A stretch of DNA of 64,000 nucleotides from Aliiroseovarius salicola. Its GTDB lineage: Bacteria; Pseudomonadota; Alphaproteobacteria; Rhodobacterales; Rhodobacteraceae. Positions 8,437-16,140 of this stretch are shown here, piece after piece. Each line of letters opens with the position of its first letter. The first letter of the stretch is position 1. Under the pieces are notes generated by a model, which was not told where the DNA came from, searched no databases, and saw only the letters and a program-made list of their open reading frames with translations. The position numbers and the translations under genes were made by a program. The stretch spans positions 1 through 64,000 of the forward strand of contig NZ_JAQIIO010000012.1 in assembly GCF_027891095.1 (NCBI RefSeq). The letters run 5' to 3'.

Positions 8437-9078
8437 ATGCTAAAGGCAAGACTTCACGCACGCAGGGGTGTCTCGGATTTAACATCAGACAGCTGGCAGG
8501 CACATTGCCGGAGTGCAGGTTATCACGGGTTCATTTTTGATTGCGATGGCACATTGGTCGAAAGCGCTGACATTCACTTTCACGCGTTCAGGATGGCAGC
8601 ACATGAACAGGGGTACACGCTGGACCGGGAATGGTATCTTGCCCGAACCGGCCTTGATCGGGTGTCATTGTTTCAGGAGTTTGGATCCGGTCTCAATATC
8701 GACAGAGCCGTCGAAAGAAGCATTTCGATCTTCATCGAAAATAGTCCCCGAGTTCAGTTGATAGAGCAGACAGCGCGCTTGGTGCGGAGTTTGAGCGGGG
8801 ACTTTCCGCTGTCGGTCGGTACGAATGCTGAGGCGCCAGTTGCAGTGGCATCGCTCCATGCGGTTGGGCTACTTCATCATTTCGAGCACATCGTTTCCAT
8901 CAGCGATGGCTTTCCACCGAAACCTTCACCGGAAATATTCCTTGGGGCTGCTTCTTTGATGCAAATCCCGCCTAATAAGACATTGGTAATCGAGGATTCA
9001 GCCCAAGGCGTGAATGCGGCTCTCGCAGCCGGAATGAGCGTGATTGAAATTGTGAGCTTTGACTTAAGGGAGGCGTGA
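8437..9078 (+). CDS. HAD-family phosphatase, beta-phosphoglucomutase-like
   Basis: Cytosolic hydrolase of 213 residues. HAD motif I is FDCDGTLV (nucleophile Asp35, acid Asp37), followed by a small helical cap, motif II SVGTNA, the KPSPEIF lysine and motif IV VIEDSAQGV. Divergent from afuABC and within the same repeat-bounded block, it plausibly acts on the imported phosphorylated compound, as a phosphatase or phosphomutase. The ribosome site before the chosen ATG is weak and the ~25 residues before the HAD core are unusual, so the true start could be downstream. Confidence 0.8.
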   Translation: MLKARLHARRGVSDLTSDSWQAHCRSAGYHGFIFDCDGTLVESADIHFHAFRMAAHEQGYTLDREWYLARTGLDRVSLFQEFGSGLNIDRAVERSISIFIENSPRVQLIEQTARLVRSLSGDFPLSVGTNAEAPVAVASLHAVGLLHHFEHIVSISDGFPPKPSPEIFLGAASLMQIPPNKTLVIEDSAQGVNAALAAGMSVIEIVSFDLREA

Positions 9079-9097
9079 GGCTGGTAACGCCCTCCGG

Positions 9098-9269
9098 TCC
9101 GCGCCCGCCGCGCCAAGGCGTGTGCAGAAGGTGTGGCCGAGGGGGATTATATCCTGCCTGCCCACCGCTCACATAAGTAGGGAAATTGATAACACGCAAT
9201 GCACCCGTCCGGTTGATCCGGGCGGGCGGTTTTGTTGGGGAAGGGAGAGAATCCAAAGCGAGCAACTTC
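9098..9269 (+). repeat. 172-bp direct repeat, copy B (decayed tctA end plus terminator)
   Basis: Diverged copy of 2766-2937. In the tctA frame it still reads RARRAKACAEGVAEGD but has lost the stop codon at the matching point. The terminator stem cccgtccgg/ccgggcggg (9204-9226) with a T-rich tail is kept. It starts about 20 bases after the HAD gene and ends just before the CDF transporter gene. It could still terminate HAD transcription. Confidence 0.78.
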
Positions 9270-9281
9270 ATGCCTTTATGA

Positions 9282-10118
9282 TCATCCGCTGGATCTGGCT
9301 CTGACAATCTCGCGCCATGCATCCCGAGAGATGACCCAGGATGAGTGAAGAAACAGGCTTGCAATGGCAATGGCAGTCATCAGGTCGGGCCAACTCCTCC
9401 CTGTCCAAGCAACCACAAGAGCCGCGATCACAACCGCAGCATTTCCTATCGCGTCGTTGCGTGAGAACAGCCAAACCGCCCTGACATTCGCGTCCCCCGC
9501 GCGATGGCGGATCAGGACAAGCGCAGCCGCAATATTAACTGCGAGGGCAATTAAGCCGAATATGCCCATTAACCCAGCCTCGACCGGCTGTTGCGAGAAG
9601 AAACGCCATAGTGTGTCGATCACCACGTACAATCCAAGCAAACCAAGAAACATTCCCTGAATAAGGGCCGAGCGGGCACGCCAGAGCAATCCCCATCCTA
9701 TGGCAAAAACGCCAAGTAAAGTGATCAACCCATCCCCAAGGAAGTCCAGCGCATCCGCCTTAAGTGCCTGCGATCCCGACAGGAAGCCGCCGATCATTTC
9801 GACGACGCCGTATCCGACATTTAGCCAAATCACGATCCAAAGTGCGCGGCGGTATTCTTGTGAAGTGTGCGGTTGATTGGCTTCAGGCAGGTCTGCCGTC
9901 GATCCGGGCAGATGTTCAAGACCGTATCCCAAATCTGTCACGGCACTGACAACAGCTGCAAGACTTTCCTCATCCAAAGATCCGTTCAGAGAAAGAACTT
10001 GTGAGGTTGTTGAAATTTCGAAATCCATCACGCCGGCCGAGTGCACGGCTTTTTTTATCTTCGCGGCACAAGAAGCGCAGTCCATCCCGATCACGCGGTA
10101 TCGTATTGCTTCTGTCAC
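9282..10118 (-). CDS. Cation diffusion facilitator with N-terminal HMA metal-binding domain
   Basis: Inner-membrane metal exporter of 278 residues. Residues ~1-70 form a heavy-metal-associated domain with the GMDCASC site (Cys14, Cys17). A six-helix CDF domain follows, carrying ADALDFLGD in TM2 and SRNDAIGN in TM5, the positions where CDF proteins bind the transported metal. The usual long cytoplasmic C-terminal domain is missing, so the N-terminal HMA domain may replace it as metal sensor. Metal identity (Zn, Co, Cd, Ni) cannot be told. Confidence 0.85.
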   Translation of the reverse strand: MTEAIRYRVIGMDCASCAAKIKKAVHSAGVMDFEISTTSQVLSLNGSLDEESLAAVVSAVTDLGYGLEHLPGSTADLPEANQPHTSQEYRRALWIVIWLNVGYGVVEMIGGFLSGSQALKADALDFLGDGLITLLGVFAIGWGLLWRARSALIQGMFLGLLGLYVVIDTLWRFFSQQPVEAGLMGIFGLIALAVNIAAALVLIRHRAGDANVRAVWLFSRNDAIGNAAVVIAALVVAWTGRSWPDLMTAIAIASLFLHSSWVISRDAWREIVRARSSG

Positions 10119-10214
10119 TCAAACCTCCGGAATTTGTGGTGACAGTTTGCAAATTTATTCAGCGCTGTGAAGGTCCGCTCGGTCCTGCAAAAATATGAAA
10201 CCATGTGATCCCAA

Positions 10215-11318
10215 CTACCCCGGCCTTATCCGGTAAAGAGCATCGTCCCCCACCGCCAGAAACCAGATCGTGCCATCCGGGGCTTCGCGCACGTCGCGGA
10301 TGCGGATGAACTGATCGCGGAAGAGCTGTTCAGCTTCTTTCAGCGGATTGCCCTCAAGCCGGGCGATATAGTCGAACTTCAGCGCGCCTATAAAGATGTC
10401 ACCCTTCCATTTGGGCCAGAGTTTGCCCGAATAGATCATCATGCCAGAGGGTGCGATGGAGGGATCCCAATAGTATCTCGGTTGCTCCATGCCCGGTGCT
10501 TTGGTGCCCACGCCGATCTTGAACCCAGTATAGTGTCGGCCATAGGAAATCACCGGCCAGCCGTAGTTCTTGCCCGCTTCCGGGCGGTTCACCTCGTCCC
10601 CGCCGCGCGCGCCGTGGGCCACGGTCCAGAACCGGCCTTGCAGATCGAGCGCCGCGCCTTGAGGGTTGCGATGGCCCAGCGACCAGATTTCAGGCAGTGC
10701 GCCGCCCTTGGCAAAGGGATTGTCCGCCGGGATCGACCCATCCCGCGCCACGCGGATCACCTTGCCATTGTGGCGCATCGGGTCCTGCGCCAGATCACGA
10801 TCCCCGCGATCACCGATGGTCAGGAAGAGCGTGCCATCGCGGGCTTCGACAATGCGCGAGCCAAAATGCTTGTTGCTGCGAGAGGCGTGCTTCATGCGAA
10901 AGATCACGCGCAGATCAGTGAGGCGGGCGGCTTTGGCGTCAAGCCGCGCCACCGCCAGCGCCGTTGCGGCCCCCCCGGTGCGGGGTTCGGAATAAGACAG
11001 GAAAATCTCGCCACTTTGCGCAAAGTCCCGGGCCACCACCACATCAAGCAACCCGCCTTGCCCCTTGGCCACCACTTTCGGCACGCCAGACACCGCACGT
11101 ATCTTGTCGCCGGATTTGGCGATCAGCAGTCGCCCGTCCCGTTCGGTCACGAGAAAGCCGCCATCCGGCAGAAACCCTACCGCCCAGGGCGCGTTCAGCC
11201 CGCGCAAAACCGGTTCAATGATCACGGTCCCGGCAGAGGTTTTCACCGTTTCCTGCGCCTTGGCAGGGGTGGGGGCGGGCAGGGCAAATATGAGAATAAC
11301 ACTCAGCAGGCGGAGCAT
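10215..11318 (-). CDS. PQQ-dependent aldose sugar dehydrogenase, YliI-like
   Basis: Periplasmic beta-propeller enzyme of 367 residues with a signal peptide (about 1-21, ending AKA). Typical motifs are GLNAPWAVGFLPDG, ERDGRL, SLGHRNPQGAAL, the AHGARGGDEVNR stretch and NYGWPVISYG. Family members oxidise aldoses with PQQ as cofactor. No pqq biosynthesis genes are in the window (the PqqD-like domain at 14056 is a separate system). A short fragment of a related gene lies at 2946-2990. Confidence 0.88.
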   Translation of the reverse strand: MLRLLSVILIFALPAPTPAKAQETVKTSAGTVIIEPVLRGLNAPWAVGFLPDGGFLVTERDGRLLIAKSGDKIRAVSGVPKVVAKGQGGLLDVVVARDFAQSGEIFLSYSEPRTGGAATALAVARLDAKAARLTDLRVIFRMKHASRSNKHFGSRIVEARDGTLFLTIGDRGDRDLAQDPMRHNGKVIRVARDGSIPADNPFAKGGALPEIWSLGHRNPQGAALDLQGRFWTVAHGARGGDEVNRPEAGKNYGWPVISYGRHYTGFKIGVGTKAPGMEQPRYYWDPSIAPSGMMIYSGKLWPKWKGDIFIGALKFDYIARLEGNPLKEAEQLFRDQFIRIRDVREAPDGTIWFLAVGDDALYRIRPG

Positions 11319-11408
11319 GGCGTGTCCTCTTGATGGAAATGACAGAGAAACGAATGACGAAACCGTAACACGTTACCGCCCCCAATCAGATCACAATTGT
11401 GAAAGCCC

Positions 11409-12803
11409 TCAGATCTCGATGCGGGGCCAGGTGAGTTCGACACACAGCCCCCCCAGCGCGCTGGTTTTCAAGACCAGCGTTACCCCAGCGCCATCGCCCA
11501 TATCCTGCACGATGGTCAGCCCCAGACCCGACCCGGAGGGACCGGAGGTCGCACGATCCGGCGTCACCCGCCCGCCACGTTCCAGCACCGTGTCACGGTC
11601 ATCCGGTGCGATGCCGGGGCCGTTGTCTTCAACCCTCAGCACATGGTGATCACGCTCATTGCTCACGGTTAGATGGATCCGGTCGCGGGTCCATTTCATC
11701 GCATTGTCCAGCAGATTGCCCAGAAGTTCGGTCAGGTCATGCTCGTCAAAGGGCGCCAATACCGTGGGGTCGAGATCTTCTTCCCAGACCAGATGTGACG
11801 CATTGGGTTGGCGACGCAGCACTTTGATCAACCGCGCAGCCACCGGGGCCACCGTGCTGAACCGGTTCCGGTCAGTATTGTTGCGCACCGACGCCAGTTC
11901 GCGTTCGACGATGTGGCGCATGTTGTTGACTTCGGTCTCGATCTCGGCTGCGGCCTCGGCATCCCCCTTTTCACGCAGCTGATGCGCGGTGCCTTGCAAC
12001 ACGGTAAGCGGGGTTTTCAACCCATGGGCTAGATCCCCGGAATGGGTGCGGGCGCGGTCAAGCGAGGCTTCGTTGGCGGCGAGAAGCGAGTTCACCTCGT
12101 TTGCCAGCGGCCGCACTTCGCGCGGGTAATCTTCAGACAGGCGTGTCTCGGGGGAGGTCATGATCCGAGCGACCTCATAGCGGATTTTTTCCAGCGGTTT
12201 CAGGCCCAGCCGCACCTGCACCCAGCCCCCGATCAGCAAGAACGCCCCCATTGCGGCAAGCCAGATTGCCGAGCTGCGAAAAAACCCGGCGGTCGAGATA
12301 TCAATGTCGCTGCGGTCGACAGCCACGGAAATGAAAACCTCATGACGCCCGACAGTTTCGGCCCCCGCTGTTGGATCGGCGCGGCCGTGATCTCCGGTCA
12401 AATGCACATGCCAAGACGCGATTGACAGCGCACCGTCCTGGCCTTCGTTCACGGTGTGATACTGCACCTGACCGGGCAGGGCAGGGCGGGGCAGTTCAAG
12501 TGGCACTGCCCAGAAGGATGGCGACAACTGTGCTGGTTGATCATCAATCTCAATCTGCCAGTAATAGCCCGACAGCGGCTGGGAAAAGCGCGGATCGGCG
12601 ACCGGGGCGATCACCACATTACCTGCCTCGTCCAGACCCACATGGCCGGTGATCGAAAACAGATGGGTGTTCAACTCTTGCTGCAGGCGGTTCTCGAAAT
12701 AATTCTGAAAGAGCACATTCAGGACGAAGGCGGTAGAGACAAGGGCCATCGTCGTGGTGAGCGCAGCCATCAAAAGCAGTCGCAGGCTAAGCGAAGATCT
12801 CAT
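11409..12803 (-). CDS. Sensor histidine kinase, PhoQ-like
   Basis: Membrane kinase of 464 residues: TM1 ~8-28, a periplasmic sensor region of ~150 residues, TM2 ~180-200 and a HAMP-like linker. The H-box is GDLAHGLKTPL, the N-box LGNLLDNAMKW, and the G-boxes EDNGPGI and GSGLGLTI. The ATG overlaps the response regulator stop by 4 bases. It is the last gene of a five-gene minus-strand operon with two Tat-signal proteins and an HprK/PqqD-like protein, whose state it may sense. Confidence 0.9.
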   Translation of the reverse strand: MRSSLSLRLLLMAALTTTMALVSTAFVLNVLFQNYFENRLQQELNTHLFSITGHVGLDEAGNVVIAPVADPRFSQPLSGYYWQIEIDDQPAQLSPSFWAVPLELPRPALPGQVQYHTVNEGQDGALSIASWHVHLTGDHGRADPTAGAETVGRHEVFISVAVDRSDIDISTAGFFRSSAIWLAAMGAFLLIGGWVQVRLGLKPLEKIRYEVARIMTSPETRLSEDYPREVRPLANEVNSLLAANEASLDRARTHSGDLAHGLKTPLTVLQGTAHQLREKGDAEAAAEIETEVNNMRHIVERELASVRNNTDRNRFSTVAPVAARLIKVLRRQPNASHLVWEEDLDPTVLAPFDEHDLTELLGNLLDNAMKWTRDRIHLTVSNERDHHVLRVEDNGPGIAPDDRDTVLERGGRVTPDRATSGPSGSGLGLTIVQDMGDGAGVTLVLKTSALGGLCVELTWPRIEI

Positions 12804-13465
12804 GCTTCTTCCCGTGAAAAGATATAGCCAAAGCCGCGACGGGTCTCGATGATGCCGCCGCCCAGTTTGCGCCGGAGCCGCCCCACAAGCACTTCAAGCG
12901 CGTTGCTATCGGGTTCATGGTCGCGCGAGTAAATCGCCTCGGCCAGTTCACCCTGTCCGATCACCCGGTCAGGATTGTGCATGACATAGGCCAGAAGGCG
13001 ATACTCCAACGGGGTCAGCTTGATCGGATGCCCCCCCCGCGTGACCTGCATCTTTTTCAGATCCAACTGCACATCTCCTGCCGTTAGAACTGTGGCTTTC
13101 TGCGCCCCGCTGCGACGCAAAAGCGCGCGCAGGCGGGCCATCAACTCTTCCATCTGAAAGGGTTTACCAAGATAGTCGTCGGCCCCCGCATCAATTCCGG
13201 CAACCCGTTCGTTCCAGCTGCTGCGCGCGGTGAGCAGGATGACCGGCAGGTCCAGCCCTTCCTCTCGCCACGCCCGGAGGATGCTCAGACCGTCCTTGCC
13301 GGGCAGGCCGATATCCAGAATGGCGGCGGCATAGCTTTCGGTGCTGCCCAGAAACCAGCCTTCCTCGCCATCATGCGCCATTTCGGCAATGAAACCCTCG
13401 CCTTCGAGCACCGCCGCAATCAGCTCGGCGATCTTTACCTCATCCTCGACAATTAAGATACGCAT
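12800..13465 (-). CDS. OmpR/PhoP-family response regulator
   Basis: 221 residues. Receiver domain with the acidic pocket EDE (7-9), phosphoacceptor Asp51 (LDIGLPG), TAR and KPF motifs, then a winged-helix DNA-binding domain (LTPLEYRLL ... VLVGRLRRKL ... RRGFGYIF). It starts directly after the stop codon of the PepSY-like gene, so the two are co-translated. It pairs with the kinase encoded next. Confidence 0.92.
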   Translation of the reverse strand: MRILIVEDEVKIAELIAAVLEGEGFIAEMAHDGEEGWFLGSTESYAAAILDIGLPGKDGLSILRAWREEGLDLPVILLTARSSWNERVAGIDAGADDYLGKPFQMEELMARLRALLRRSGAQKATVLTAGDVQLDLKKMQVTRGGHPIKLTPLEYRLLAYVMHNPDRVIGQGELAEAIYSRDHEPDSNALEVLVGRLRRKLGGGIIETRRGFGYIFSREEA

Positions 13466-14059
13466 CTAACAGGTCCGTGCTTTAAGGATCCGACCTGACC
13501 GGGCGGCAACGGTTACAGATATGACGGTGCCTGATCTGGTGACGATCTGAATTTGATAGATCGGCTCGGGCCCGGATGTGCTGAACCCCACGCTGACCGG
13601 CTGACCCGGGTGGCTTTTGCGGGTGAGTTTCACGATCTCGTCCAAGGGGCGGGCTTCTCCTCGTCGGATCGCAGTCTGGGCGCGCTGATAATCCCGCCGA
13701 GAGATGGTCAGATGATCCGCCCCGGCGGGGACTTGGCAGTCACCGCGCGGGATTGAGGGTCGCGACATGGAGGAAGGTCCGCTGGCACCTTCATTCGCCG
13801 GTTTATCGGGTCCGGAAGGGGCTGAGGCTTTGTTTTGGCCAGAGGAGGCGGAGGGGCCAGAGGGGGGGGTTGCCCGACTGGCTGGCGAAGACGCCGAAGA
13901 AGGCTTGGAAGAAGAGGAGGCCCTTGCCTGACTTAGCCCCACCATCGCAGGGGTCATATAGGCCGCCGCCGCCCCAAGCCCCAGCCGCGCCAGCGCCTGA
14001 CGCCTTGTCAGGCGCCGATCTTTTGCGCCTGTCGCTGTGGATGTGCCTTTTTGTGTCAA
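13466..14059 (-). CDS. Tat-signal protein with Ser/Pro/Ala linker and PepSY-like C-terminal domain
   Basis: 197 residues. A twin-arginine signal (RRQALARLG near residues 19-27, then a hydrophobic Ala/Gly stretch) leads to a Ser/Pro/Ala/Gly-rich disordered segment (~50-100). A ~90-residue C-terminal domain follows whose end, VTVAARSGRILKA, resembles PepSY domains (peptidase-inhibitor or sensor modules found in periplasmic partners of two-component systems). The ATG overlaps the upstream HprK/PqqD stop codon. Its partner may be the kinase of the same operon. I do not recognise a defined family for the whole protein. Confidence 0.65.
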   Translation of the reverse strand: MTQKGTSTATGAKDRRLTRRQALARLGLGAAAAYMTPAMVGLSQARASSSSKPSSASSPASRATPPSGPSASSGQNKASAPSGPDKPANEGASGPSSMSRPSIPRGDCQVPAGADHLTISRRDYQRAQTAIRRGEARPLDEIVKLTRKSHPGQPVSVGFSTSGPEPIYQIQIVTRSGTVISVTVAARSGRILKARTC

Positions 14060-15408
14060 GAGACCACCCCGCCGGTTTGCGGTTGGGCCTCCTGCTCAGG
14101 GTGAGGCGCGTCTTGAATATGTGCCCTGATCAGATGCGCATTGGCGAACTGCCGCATGGCCCGCACGCTGTCTTGCCGGATCTGCTCCGGGTCCACATCC
14201 GGGAACGCGATCATCAGGATTTCGGCCACGTCTTCTGCACTGGCGGGCTCTGACAAGATGCGCCAAATGGCCTGTGATCCGGGGTTCAACTGATGGATGG
14301 CATGACCGGATCCATCCGCCAGGAAATGCGCGCCATCCAGAGATGTCTCAGACAATCCCGGTGCCTGACTATACAGCGCAACCGGATCAAACGGATCCGC
14401 ATCCGGTAAATGATAGGTCGGGGCGTTTTTCACGTTATTGTCTACACCATCGCCCTGATCCTGCGCCGAGGTTGACGGCAGTTCGGGCGCAGGCAGATCC
14501 TGCAGCAGGTGGTGATCTTTCAGGAAATTCGCTGCCTCTTCCGCCGAGGAATAGACCAGGCGATAAAGCGGTGCATGGCGCACCACCGCCTCGGCCGCTT
14601 TCAAAATCCGCCCCGCATGTTGATCGCGCGAAAAATTCTGCCGGATCAGCGCGGTCATGACCTCACCAGATTCTGCCACCTCAAGCGCAGGCGGGGTCGG
14701 ATCCGCTTTCCGATCCAACACGACAATTGCCCCGATGGGCAGCCGTGACCGACCGGGGGCAATCGGCAGATCGGTCAGATACTTATAGCGCGCATTGGCA
14801 CGACCGGGAGCGCCATGCACCCAGTCCTTCAATTCGGATGAGAAGTTTTCAGGCACCGGCAGGCGCAAACGCGGGGCAATGCCGTTGGCAATGCCCTCGA
14901 TCCGAGAGGCCCCCGCCTCATGGCCAGGTCGCCGGACATCAACCGGCAGGAAATCATCGGTGAAAAGCGGCAAACCCAGCCGAGCCAACAGAGTCGACAA
15001 GGTGGATTTGCCGGCCCGCCGCGCATTGGGGAAAACCACCAAACGCTCCCCAAAGGCCACCGCGGCGGCATGCAGGCATAGTAGCTCGGGATCCGAGCGA
15101 AGCCGCTCCCAGGCCATTTCCGATATCAGATCACAGATCGCATCCACAGCGTTCCAGATCTTTGGGGCAACTTCCCCGTGGCTACGGGTCAGGCACCATT
15201 TTTTCGGTTTATCCGCAGCTGGTGCGAGATGTGCAAATGGCGGGGCGGAGGGGCTATCGCTTTCGACCATGGGCCATTGGCGCATGATCTCAGAGGCCAT
15301 CAGATGAAGATCAGTGGCATCGTCAAAGGCCACGGGGGCCTGCAACTCGGCATAGGTCACATATCTCGTCAGTGGAATGCCCTCTGAATTTGTAATCCCT
15401 GTTCCCAT
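14056..15408 (-). CDS. HprK-like kinase domain fused to PqqD-like domain
   Basis: 450-residue cytosolic protein. The central part carries an HPr-kinase-like P-loop (NARRAGKSTLS, ~128-138), in which Asn replaces the usual first Gly, and an FTDDFLPVD acidic motif (149-157). The C-terminal ~90 residues (from about 355) look like PqqD: a HFLADGSGHAIHQLNPGSQAIW stretch (shown in part) followed by a helical segment. PqqD domains hold precursor peptides in RiPP pathways. HprK-related plus PqqD-related pairs are known in uncharacterised clusters, but here both are one polypeptide. Substrate unknown; the flanking repeat protein is the obvious candidate. Confidence 0.7.
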   Translation of the reverse strand: MGTGITNSEGIPLTRYVTYAELQAPVAFDDATDLHLMASEIMRQWPMVESDSPSAPPFAHLAPAADKPKKWCLTRSHGEVAPKIWNAVDAICDLISEMAWERLRSDPELLCLHAAAVAFGERLVVFPNARRAGKSTLSTLLARLGLPLFTDDFLPVDVRRPGHEAGASRIEGIANGIAPRLRLPVPENFSSELKDWVHGAPGRANARYKYLTDLPIAPGRSRLPIGAIVVLDRKADPTPPALEVAESGEVMTALIRQNFSRDQHAGRILKAAEAVVRHAPLYRLVYSSAEEAANFLKDHHLLQDLPAPELPSTSAQDQGDGVDNNVKNAPTYHLPDADPFDPVALYSQAPGLSETSLDGAHFLADGSGHAIHQLNPGSQAIWRILSEPASAEDVAEILMIAFPDVDPEQIRQDSVRAMRQFANAHLIRAHIQDAPHPEQEAQPQTGGVVS

Positions 15409-15495
15409 GTTTCATTGTTCAGAATTTCACCGAAAGGCACCCGCCATTCAGAGGCGGGCGCCTTCGCCATGATATCCGGGCAACGGAAACGAAGC

Positions 15496-15933
15496 TTACT
15501 TGCTAATTGTACAGGTATTTGCTCCGGCATCATAGGTACCACCAGCAGATTCGCAGCTGCCGCCATCAACGATGCTTGAGGCGTCCACGCCGCTTGGCAA
15601 ACTTGGATCGCTGGTGCTGGGTGCACTGGTACTCGGGGCGCTCGTGCTGGGTGCACTGGTGCTGGGCGCACTGGTGCTCGGGGCGCTCGTACTGGGTGCA
15701 CTGCTGCTCGGCGCACTATTGCTCGGGGCGCTGTTGCTGGGTGCACTGTTGCTGGGCGCGCTGTTACTTGCGCCACTATTGCTCGCGCCGCTGTTTCCGC
15801 TGGCATGAGCCGCAGAAAGTACCGTCATCGATGGCACGGTATAGGCAACAAGAGCAACACCGCCCAGCCGGGCCATCGCGGCGCGGCGCGACAGGGGGGT
15901 TTTATGGGTATTGTTTTTGTTATTGTCAGACAC
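15496..15933 (-). CDS. Small Tat-signal protein with twelve SAPST-type pentapeptide repeats
   Basis: 145 residues from a GTG start preceded by GAGGAG (15933); an upstream TTG is less likely. It has a twin-arginine signal (SRRAAMARLG) and hydrophobic stretch, then ~60 residues of five-residue repeats (SGASN, SAPSN, SAPST). The short tail contains two cysteines in a CESAGGTYDAGANTC pattern. The repeat zone must be extended and flexible and could be modified on Ser/Thr. It heads an apparent operon with the HprK/PqqD fusion, so it may be a modified or surface peptide. No family recognised. Confidence 0.65.
   Translation of the reverse strand: MSDNNKNNTHKTPLSRRAAMARLGGVALVAYTVPSMTVLSAAHASGNSGASNSGASNSAPSNSAPSNSAPSNSAPSSSAPSTSAPSTSAPSTSAPSTSAPSTSAPSTSDPSLPSGVDASSIVDGGSCESAGGTYDAGANTCTISK
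15613..15792 (-). repeat. 15-bp coding minisatellite (12 units)
   Basis: Twelve in-frame 15-bp units encode SGASN, SAPSN, SAPSS and SAPST pentapeptides. Units differ at synonymous positions and at the fifth codon. Unit number could vary between strains by slippage or recombination without breaking the frame. Confidence 0.85.
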
Positions 15934-16140
15934 TGTTCTCTCCTCGATCAAAGTCCTCTCGTAATATTCCTAGCAAGGAACGGTTCACGATTCGCTGAGA
16001 GCGTTTGTCAGGGAAATGTCAGATTGGAAGATCCCGATCCAAAAGCTCCTGATTTTCCTATATTTGTACACTTTGGCGGTTTTTTGGCACCCGCCGAGAA
16101 AATCAGTGACTTCTCAAGACACATAGACGTCCCGAAACCC

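Noticed and set aside
14056-15408. PQQ biosynthesis gene linked to the nearby PQQ-type dehydrogenase
   Set aside because: Only a PqqD-like domain is present, fused to an HprK-like domain; no pqqA, pqqB, pqqC or pqqE is in the window.
15605-15797. CRISPR array suspected from regular short repeats
   Set aside because: The 15-bp units are tandem without spacers and stay in frame in a coding sequence, so they are protein repeats.
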